The position numbers and the translations under genes were made by a program. Below are positions 33,927 through 41,100 of a stretch of DNA of 64,000 bases, in pieces. A model generated the notes under the pieces. The model was not told where the DNA came from, searched no databases, and saw nothing but the letters and a program-made list of their open reading frames with translations. How positions within the stretch are numbered: position 1 is the stretch's first letter; every line of letters starts with the position of its first letter. The DNA lies in NCBI RefSeq assembly GCF_004216895.1, contig NZ_SGXE01000002.1, positions 62,001-126,000 on the forward strand, written 5' to 3'. The stretch comes from Aquimarina brevivitae. GTDB lineage: Bacteria; Bacteroidota; Bacteroidia; Flavobacteriales; Flavobacteriaceae.

Positions 33927-34254
33927 ATTTGTATGATTCTATTCTAGATTTAATTCTGTTATAAAAGTTTTTATTTTTTCCTTGGAAGTGCATGAATATT
34001 ATTGTTGGAGGATCACCTCCTCCTCTGGAATGCGATTTAAGATAAATTTTATAATTATTTTCACCTATTCGATCATCAAACTTTACCCTGTTGATGCTAT
34101 ATAAATCTGCGAAATTAACAATATGGTTCCAATAACCTATTCTTAAAAAGTTTCCTTTACCGTCCTGAAAATTTACATCAGGATTGTTTTCTGAACTCCC
34201 TAAAGAATCAAGGAAATCTAAGCTCTGCGAAGTTTGCAACTTCGCAGTTTTAAT
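33892..34254 (-). pseudogene. Headless toxin-tip-like fragment 1
   Basis: An open frame of about 120 codons without an ATG. It starts inside the hairpin element at 34225-34247 (the only possible start is a TTG within the palindrome) and ends overlapping the lipoprotein gene. The body reads FLDSLGSSENNPDVNFQD, then LRIGYWNHIVNFADLYS, and ends SVKIIPYKN. No family is recognised. The absent 5' end plus an overlapping downstream lipoprotein suggest a displaced C-terminal tip of an RHS-type protein with its immunity gene. Confidence 0.5.
34225..34247. repeat. Hairpin element, TGC-loop type, copy 2
   Basis: Same stem and loop as 33251-33273, again preceded by CTAAGCT and followed by TTTTAATTTA. 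The downstream words TTAAAAAGCTATT and ACTAATCATAAT are also shared between the two places. Confidence 0.85.
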
Positions 34255-34339
34255 TTATAGTTAAAAAGCTATTTACTAATCATAATTTGCTACGAAGTCA
34301 CAGGCATTCGCAAATCACAATTTGTACAGCAGGACTCTA

Positions 34340-34822
34340 TTATATCTTTTGCTTTTTTCTTTCTTTTACCCTTACTTTAACCGTAACGACACTTTCGTTT
34401 GTAATAATACGTGCTTTACCATTCTTAAGGTTTTCTAAAATAACTTGATCTTCAATTATTCCTGTAAAATAATTATCTCCTAATCGATCAAACTTTATGG
34501 TAAAAGGTATCATTCCCTTTTCTTCTTCGATAAACATTTGGTGTTGTGTAGATTCGATTTCTTTTACATTTTTAAATTTCATAGTATCAGTAGCAGTATA
34601 AAATATTATAAAACGTTCTTCAATATCAGATATGTTAATTGTGTCTAAAGGTGATTTATAGTAAATAGTGTCCTTAATCTTTTCATTTATGAAAATAGCA
34701 TTAGGTAAATTCAAAGTAATGTTTTCATCATTTTCTTGGACATTTGGGTAGTTATTTTTATTTGTGACATTAGTACAAGAGATAAGAAATAGAACAAAAA
34801 TTAGGTTATTAAATTTCATCAT
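34340..34822 (-). CDS. Orphan immunity-type lipoprotein
   Basis: A 160-residue lipoprotein: MMKFNNLIFVLFLISC with Cys16 (Cys15 if the second Met starts), an Asn-rich linker, then a beta-rich domain (DTIYYKSPLDTINISDIEER, FTIKFDRLGDNYFTGIIED) and a lysine-rich end (VRVKERKKQKI). No family recognised. It lies 71 bp after the headless frame at 34894-35091, a second tip/immunity-like pair. Very AT-rich compared with the housekeeping genes. Confidence 0.6.
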   Translation of the reverse strand: MMKFNNLIFVLFLISCTNVTNKNNYPNVQENDENITLNLPNAIFINEKIKDTIYYKSPLDTINISDIEERFIIFYTATDTMKFKNVKEIESTQHQMFIEEEKGMIPFTIKFDRLGDNYFTGIIEDQVILENLKNGKARIITNESVVTVKVRVKERKKQKI

Positions 34823-34893
34823 AACATTTGTTAATTTATTCCATTAGATTTTTTAACCGAGTCCAATTTTCGTTGTTTTTCTTGAAAAACTTT

Positions 34894-35091
34894 TTATTTA
34901 ACTGAAATTTCTACCAAAGTACCTTTTTTATGACATTTAGCGTTTTCTTGTTGAAAGTAAGCATCACCGCTTCCGCAAGTCTTTGAATAATGGCCATCTT
35001 TTTTTGTTTGATCCCAGCTACAATCTAATGTAATTGGTTGATCTTTTTTAACCGCACTGATTAAACTCGAGCAAAGCGAACGAATGAATTT
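34894..35091 (-). pseudogene. Headless toxin-tip-like fragment 2
   Basis: A 65-codon open frame with no ATG start. The better-looking part is TLDCSWDQTKKDGHYSKT, CGSGDAYFQQENAKCHKKGT and LVEISVK, with three cysteines. The DNA encoding KKDQPITLDCSW resembles the island repeat unit at 37341-37366 (CAATCTAATGTAA core), so repeat and coding sequence are fused here. The surrounding 34823-35182 contains no complete gene. Interpreted as the remains of a C-terminal tip; family unknown. Confidence 0.4.
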
Positions 35092-35182
35092 CTATTTATT
35101 TAAATATTAAATTAATGAATAAATCCGCGCTATCTGATTAAAAAAGCACTAAATATATTTTTATATAGTAACGTTCCTTTAA

Positions 35183-35614
35183 TTATTTATTATCGAATTG
35201 AAACTCTGGAAATTTATTAATGATAATAGCATTGTCCTTATTTTTTCGAATACTATTTTTAATTAATGAAATTAAGTGGGTTGATGTTGTACTATCAACC
35301 AGTTTGTCGTTTACCAATATGTTATCAAATGTATCAAAACATAAAGTGTCTTTGTTCACGACAACCTTAGTTCTTACATCTATAGCTTTATCAAAACCAG
35401 CGTATTTTAAGTTATTCATCTCTTCAAGAACCTTTGCTATAGTTTTATTATCTGTAATTTCAATTTTTTTCAGTCCATAAAAGGAAAATATTAAGTTACA
35501 ATCTGCTTGTATTTGAGATGAGACCTCACGCTCAAAAAAGTAGATCTCCATAGTGTCTTTATTGGGTGTACAACTAAATGTTGCTAAGACTAAAACAAGC
35601 AAATATTTTTTCAT
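35183..35614 (-). CDS. Orphan immunity-type lipoprotein
   Basis: A 143-residue lipoprotein with signal MKKYLLVLVLATFSC (Cys15). The mature part is mixed alpha/beta (KKIEITDNKTIAKVLEEMNN, VVVNKDTLCFDTFDNILVND) and ends EFQFDNK. No family recognised. It lies 16 bp after the 110-residue gene at 35631-35963, so the two are probably co-transcribed. The small size, AT-richness and place within the RHS island suggest an immunity function, but nothing in the sequence proves it. Confidence 0.62.
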   Translation of the reverse strand: MKKYLLVLVLATFSCTPNKDTMEIYFFEREVSSQIQADCNLIFSFYGLKKIEITDNKTIAKVLEEMNNLKYAGFDKAIDVRTKVVVNKDTLCFDTFDNILVNDKLVDSTTSTHLISLIKNSIRKNKDNAIIINKFPEFQFDNK

Positions 35615-35630
35615 TTTTATACTTTTTTAG

Positions 35631-35963
35631 CTATAACTCAATCTTAATTAATTCTCCATCAAATGAAAATATAATATTTTCTTTTGCTAAAAAATCAGTT
35701 AAAGTTTTTAGTTGTGATATCTTTTTGGGAGCAATTAACCTGCTAATAACCTGCGTTTCTATAGGGTCTATTTCAAGCCACTTAAGTTGCTCTGCTTTAA
35801 TTGGTCCTGTAAGTGGTATTTCTATATATCCTTTCTCGGGAAAAGTAAAATTATTTACCCACGCTGTTACTTCTATACCTGGGTCGTAGAACCAAGCAAA
35901 TCTTACCTTACAATTAGTTGCATTTAAAATTTGCTTGATTTTATTTAGCATTGGTAACATCAT
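35631..35963 (-). CDS. Small cytosolic protein, possible immunity protein
   Basis: A 110-residue protein with no signal peptide (start at either of two adjacent Met codons). Sequence features are MLNKIKQILNATNCKVRFAW, then WVNNFTFPEKGYIEIPL and a C-terminal helix/strand FLAKENIIFSFDGELIKIEL. Such short, acidic alpha/beta proteins are common behind RHS effectors as cytosolic immunity proteins, but I cannot name the family. The lipoprotein gene at 35183-35614 follows closely. Confidence 0.55.
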   Translation of the reverse strand: MMLPMLNKIKQILNATNCKVRFAWFYDPGIEVTAWVNNFTFPEKGYIEIPLTGPIKAEQLKWLEIDPIETQVISRLIAPKKISQLKTLTDFLAKENIIFSFDGELIKIEL

Positions 35964-36021
35964 TGGCCTTACTTAACTCTTACTATGGTATTACTAGTGC
36001 TAATATAAAGTTACCAAAACA

Positions 36022-36120
36022 CAAAAGCTACTTCTACCCGAAATAGCTTTTATAAAACACTCTAGTTTATTTTATTCTTGTAACCCTAACCGATATGTCT
36101 CCTTTGTTATTCCAGTAAAA
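36022..36120. repeat. 99-bp direct repeat, copy 2
   Basis: The in-place copy: the 3' end and terminator of the LecA-like lipoprotein gene. Identical to 33142-33240. Confidence 0.95.
36023..36051 (-). terminator. Terminator of the LecA-like lipoprotein gene
   Basis: Stem AAAAGCTA / TAGCTTTT extended by TTC/GAA after one mismatch, with a 5-base loop, 15 bases past the stop on the minus strand. Confidence 0.7.
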
Positions 36121-36948
36121 TCCTAGGATATCGTTGGCAAAAAACTCTAATTCACCCTCGGTCGTAACCGTTATCGTATTAGCTGCTCCAATTGGATGGT
36201 ATTGCTGTCTATCGACAGCACTTATGAGTTTAAACCAATTTTCTTTGGGAGCTCGTTTAAGAAAACCGGCTAAACTAAGATGCCATCGTTCGTAACCATT
36301 AGCATCGGTATCGATATACCAATCCGTCCAGCTTCCGGAAGCAGAAATTTCATATTCCTCACCTATCAAAGCATATATCCCTGATCTGTTCCATTTTTCC
36401 TTGGAGGCCACAGTCAAAGTTACACTTTCACGAATCGCAAGTTTACGACTGATTTGAAGCTGCTGGCTATGTACGTTAGTAGATGCATTGGATAGTATCT
36501 GTGTATAGTTTGCGTTTAGATATTGCGCATAAGTACGTTGCTGCGCTGCTGTCATTTGTTCAACCTCGAGCGGGGTAATGCCAAGAGCTAATTCCTCAAT
36601 AGTTTTTAATAGGTAAGCTTTTGGAGCACTCATTATTTTATGTTGTAAAATGGTAACTGCTACCTGGTATTCTTGTTCTTTGTATAGGATGCGAAGGGTA
36701 TGATCACCAGGCTTTATATGGGGTATCATCCAATGGATAGTGTTGTTTTGGACGACTACGCTACTTTTGGTTTCACCAATTATAGCTTCGAAAACACCAT
36801 CATCAAATGGCTGTCCCTCAATTTGTGTGAGCTCTAAGGGAACCCCGGTTATAGATCCAATCTTACTAGGTAATGGCTCTTCTACTGTACAAGAAATAAA
36901 ATTTAGCAGTAATACACTAAAAAGAAAATACGTTGTTTTTTTAATCAT
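36067..36948 (-). CDS. Lipoprotein with LecA-like C-terminal domain
   Basis: A 293-residue lipoprotein (lipobox FISC, Cys20). An N-terminal beta-sandwich, IPT/TIG-like, covers about 30-102, a helical spacer 105-165, and a C-terminal domain about 180-293 resembles the PA-IL/LecA galactose lectin. The resemblance includes the opening EEYEISASGSWTDW and the ligand loop NDILGFYWNNKG (272-283), which matches the LecA pattern N-D-x-x-G-x-Y-x-N-N-x-G. LecA calcium ligands Asp100, Asn107 and Asn108 correspond to Asp273, Asn280 and Asn281, but Thr104 is Phe277. Sugar binding is therefore possible but not assured. The 3' end is duplicated at 33142-33240. Confidence 0.72.
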   Translation of the reverse strand: MIKKTTYFLFSVLLLNFISCTVEEPLPSKIGSITGVPLELTQIEGQPFDDGVFEAIIGETKSSVVVQNNTIHWMIPHIKPGDHTLRILYKEQEYQVAVTILQHKIMSAPKAYLLKTIEELALGITPLEVEQMTAAQQRTYAQYLNANYTQILSNASTNVHSQQLQISRKLAIRESVTLTVASKEKWNRSGIYALIGEEYEISASGSWTDWYIDTDANGYERWHLSLAGFLKRAPKENWFKLISAVDRQQYHPIGAANTITVTTEGELEFFANDILGFYWNNKGDISVRVTRIK

Positions 36949-37626
36949 GAGTTTTTGGTTTTAAAAGTTGTGTGAAGGAATAGTAAGATTGATGGTACAT
37001 CAACTTATATTCTGAGTGATTAAATTAATGAAATAAACAATTTAAGATATCAAAAAATCACAATAATCTAATAGTTATGTTAAAAAAATAGAATATTGTG
37101 TATTTTGACACTACTTTGATCAAATGAAGTTCATAGTACAGATCTAAAATCCTTTAGGCTATAAAAGGATCAAAGTTTGCTGATCGGACAATCAAAAGAG
37201 TTCAATTGCATTGCTGTAGATGGACTACCGTGTTATTTTTACAAAATGTCAGAACGTTGTCTAAGGTCAGGAAATTGAAAATTTGATGATGATTAACTTT
37301 GAAGAGCTTGGATGTAAAACTAAAGTCTATCGCATAAAAAACCAGCTACAATCTAATGTAACTGGTCTTTGTCTTTATTAAACGCACGGATTACAAATCC
37401 GCGCTATCTGGTTAATAAAAAAACCAGCCACATCAATGCAGCTGGTCTTTGTCTTTATTAAACGCACGGAAAACATTTCCGCGCTATCATATCCGAGCGA
37501 TCTGGTCTTTGTTTAATTTAATAAATCGTATTTGTGAACCGCACGGAAAACATTTCCACCCGATTGGATTTTCAATCATTACATGCTTCGAAGTTACAAA
37601 CTTCGAAGAGCGGGTCAGGTTTATTT
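36949..37626. other. 678-bp repeat-rich spacer
   Basis: No supported gene was found. The left half (36949-37330) is AT-rich with short scattered open fragments such as NFEELGCKTKVYRI near 37290. The right half (37341-37615) is an array of hairpin elements. It separates the effector/immunity pair from the orphan-cassette region. Confidence 0.7.
37341..37608. repeat. Array of covarying hairpin elements
   Basis: Units alternate between two hairpin types. Type 1 (ACCAG..CTGGT) is at 37341-37366 and 37423-37446. Type 2 (GC-A-CGGnnn-ACA-nnnCCG-C-GC) is at 37384-37404 with ATT/AAT, at 37464-37484 with AAA/TTT, and decayed at 37541-37558. A CTTCGAAGTT-ACA-AACTTCGAAG copy is at 37586-37608. The linker TCTTTGTCTTTATTAAACGC is conserved between units. 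Stem changes are compensated, loops are not changed. This resembles REP-like mobile palindromes; no transposase is in the window. Confidence 0.8.
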
Positions 37627-38166
37627 TTATTTAATCTTTATCGTTTTAAATGATTTAAGAAGTTCTCTATGTTCATTATCTGTTAGGTTGTTACCATATA
37701 CATAGAGATTTTTTCCTTTCGGCAAACCTTCAAAATAAATTCCTGTTGTACCATTTCCGATTATTTTAGGCGCACTAATTTTTGCTTGATAATTATCAAT
37801 ACTATCATACATATAATATTCATTGTGGAAAGTTCCTTGATTTTGGTCGATATTTGGATACTTTGAAAATATTAAATCATTTACTTCAAAACCTATAGAA
37901 TCTAATTTTTTGTATTCTTTCAGGTCATTAACCTTGAGTACTAAATCCATTTTGAATGTATGATTTCCGTAATCAAAAAAAATACTGTCTCCTGAATTAG
38001 TAGAAAAACCTCCTACATAAGAATCAATCCCTTTTACATCAAGTTTATTCCAAGTTCTAGGAACTGTTATTTCAAAACTATTAAAGTCTATTACCTTATT
38101 TTGTTGGCTATTATTACAACCTGTCAATATTATAAAAGACAATAAAAAATGATATTTAAATTTCAT
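37627..38166 (-). CDS. Lipoprotein, likely immunity protein of the zincin-tipped RHS effector
   Basis: A 179-residue lipoprotein: signal MKFKYHFLLSFIILTGC with Cys17, then a PsbP/MOG1-like beta domain (FNSFEITVPRTWNKLDVKGI, FFDYGNHTFKMDLVLKVND) and a C-terminal LLKSFKTIKIK that fits a last strand and helix. The ATG begins one base after the RHS stop, the tightest spacing in the island, as expected for a toxin and its immunity partner. A membrane-anchored periplasmic inhibitor fits a toxin that acts in the periplasm. No known family; role inferred from position. Confidence 0.7.
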   Translation of the reverse strand: MKFKYHFLLSFIILTGCNNSQQNKVIDFNSFEITVPRTWNKLDVKGIDSYVGGFSTNSGDSIFFDYGNHTFKMDLVLKVNDLKEYKKLDSIGFEVNDLIFSKYPNIDQNQGTFHNEYYMYDSIDNYQAKISAPKIIGNGTTGIYFEGLPKGKNLYVYGNNLTDNEHRELLKSFKTIKIK

Positions 38167-38167
38167 C

Positions 38168-41100
38168 TTATTGTGTGATTTTATTCTTCTTTATAAATTT
38201 TTGAGCTTGCGTCTTTATTGACGTTTTATATTCAGTTCCTCCATTATTCGATTCTTTATAAGTGCCATCACCTTGTGAGTGGACTAACATTCCATATTCT
38301 CCTCCAACCATTTTTCCACGGTCTATTTTGGATAAAGCTGTATTTCCATTAATACTTGCTCCCATTAATCCTCCTCCTTTTGAGTGTCCAGGACCATAAC
38401 CCAAATTATGCCCTAATTCGTGTTGAGAAGCTTCATTAAAAGAACCATTCGATAAAGTTCCTCTTTCTACTGCTGATACTCTACCTCCTAATTCAGCTTT
38501 TCCGACTGGGTCTTTTCCAGATGCAGTAAGTGCTGGAATTTCGTCAACCAGCATCATTACGTGGTCGTTTTCTCCGACATCATCTAAAGAACTCACTACT
38601 TTATATTCAATATTAAAGTCAGTAACATTATCGTTTGATAATAGATCGGCATCAACATTATACGCAGAGGCTTTACCCTCAAAATTACTTAAACTAATTG
38701 TTCCACTTTTTTTGCTAAACATTGTTTTAGTTAAATCATCATTTGGTCCAGCGACAACAGAAAGAGTAACCGTTACGCTAACGTCTCTTTGAACTCGATT
38801 GCCTGCTCTTTTTGTATTAGATACTTTCTTTATGACGTCATCATCTCCACCACTGACAGGCATCATCCCATCAGGATCCATAAAGTAGATAGGATTATCA
38901 AAAGCATAGTTATAAGGCGAGTGTCTACGCATCTGTTCAGCTAATGGATCAAGGTTCATCCAACGACCTAATTCAGGGTTATAATTACGCGCTGTAATAT
39001 CAATCCATCCTAGGCCTAATTCATCTTGTTCTTCTTTTCCACCAAATCCATAATTATGCTCCGATACAATTAGGTCATTATATCCCTTATGTTGTAAGCC
39101 AAAAGGGTAATAATTCTTTTCCTCCAATATTTCGTGTGCATTGTCATTATCTCCGTCAACATCTGCGTCATTACGTAAAACATCAATTTTCCCATCCTTG
39201 TCGTTATCTGCGTATGAGAGTCTGATGTTTCCTAAATGATCTTTAAACTGATACACATAGTCATACCTCTCGACTCCGCTCGAGGTGACCGTGGGTTCGA
39301 TGTACCCTTCGGGCGTGTTAAAGAATTCCAGATTGCCATTTTTATAGATGTAATTACCTGCATAATCCGTTGTTGTCACAGCACTTCCCTCCGTTGCAAT
39401 TTTTCTTAGTTTTGCTCCGGTGGCATCGTAAATATAGGTAATATTTCCGTTATGCGCATTGGTATTAACGTTAACAGTAGTCGGTAAATTTAAATGGTTA
39501 TAGCTAATACCAGTGATACCCTTGTTGTTATCCGTAACCATATTACCATTAGCATCATAGGTATAGTCTGTACCTGTTGTTGCATTTTTGGTAAATCCAA
39601 AAGGTTCTGGTGATGCTTCGGCCACTGCTTTTAGCTTATTGCCGCCATCATAGTAGCTATAGGTAAGATCATCCATCACCCCAAAACTGGTAGCAGCTTC
39701 GTTGATATGCCCACCACGTTGTAGTGTCAGTAAATTACCCATTTTATCATAGGATACGTTACTTAGATTATAACGGTTGTCACTACTAGTACCTGCGGTA
39801 ATACGGTTAAGCGCATCATAGTCATAGGTATAATGACGCTGTATATCATCATTAGCCGTTCTCCATAGCGTTTCGCTAATGTTACCGTTGTATAAAGCCG
39901 TAGCTCCGTTTTGCGGATCGTTATAATTGATCCCAAACCCAAACAGGTCATTACCCAAATTGGTGACATCATTGATACCTTTTAACCAGCCACGGATGTT
40001 GTAGGTGTAATCCACTTGTTGCAAGCCTCCTCCGGCTCCCCCAGAGGGGGAGAGTTGGCCTCCTATGTTTTTGGAAACTAATTGTCCTAGTTCGTCATAG
40101 GTATTGGCTACAATCTGCTCTGTATCCTGGTTGTTGATGGTTTGTTGTTGATTTAAGAGCCTACCCATATGATCGTACTCAAAGGTGTCTACTGTAACCA
40201 GGGTTTGTCCATCTTTGATGTGCATACTTCGGGTTTTTAACACCTTACCGGCAAAGTCAAGCTTATTTAAGACCCAATCTTCTGTACCCAGATACTCATT
40301 AACCAGGTGTGTTTCCCAGGCTCTACCTTTGTTATCATAATAGGTAGCTGTGGTGATCCAATTGTCGGTTTCGGTTTCTAAAACTTTAACCTGAGATACG
40401 GTGGGTAACCCTTTAGCATTAGCTGTAGCTGTCATACCCTCCCAGGTACCAGCGCCGTTTGCTGGATTAAAAACAATTATGTCGCCAACTTCGTAATCGT
40501 CGTAGTAATTCACGGTTAATACTTCTGCACTTAATGTATTGGGATAACCTCCGTTATTATAATACATCGCTACGCCACCTATAAGCTGACTTACATCTCT
40601 GTCTACCCATAGATTCCCGGTAAAAGCATTGATTTCATCTTGTAGTACAAGGCGATCACGATCATCACTTTTTATACCTGTATACGCTACACGACCTAAA
40701 ACATCGTACTTAGTAAAGAGCCATTCGTTATTAGCACGTTGATTTGCATCTTGAGTCAGTACAGGTTGATCCAGTTTGTTGTATACGATATACTCCCAAC
40801 CCTTACCTGGTATTTTCTTTTCGATCAGTCGGTTGCGGTAGTCGTATTTGTACTGATAACAGAGCTCATTGAGCTCATTTGAAGATACGCCATCGTCAGT
40901 ATTGACCTTGGGTGGTAGTACGTACGTTAAGTTACCATAATCGTCATACACATAATAGGTGTCAACCCCCTCCGTCTCCCCCAAGGGGGGAGTGTCTATA
41001 AATGTTCTTTTTAAGATCACTCTGCCTTGCTTGTCCTTATACTCTCGCGTAGTTCTTAAGTCTCCATCCGTAGGCTGCCAGTTTTCGTCTTTGGTTATGG

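Noticed and set aside
34237-34239. TTG start for the frame 33892-34239
   Set aside because: The codon lies within the mobile palindrome, so the frame is better read as a headless fragment.
33142-36120. Insertion-sequence or composite-transposon ends
   Set aside because: The 99-bp repeats are a gene 3' end plus terminator, in direct orientation, with no transposase or target-site duplication.
37141-37340. Small gene encoding MINFEELGCKTKVYRI or the fragment IAVDGLPCYFYKMSERC
   Set aside because: The pieces lie in different frames, are interrupted and run into repeat DNA. No family was recognised; at most a decayed gene.
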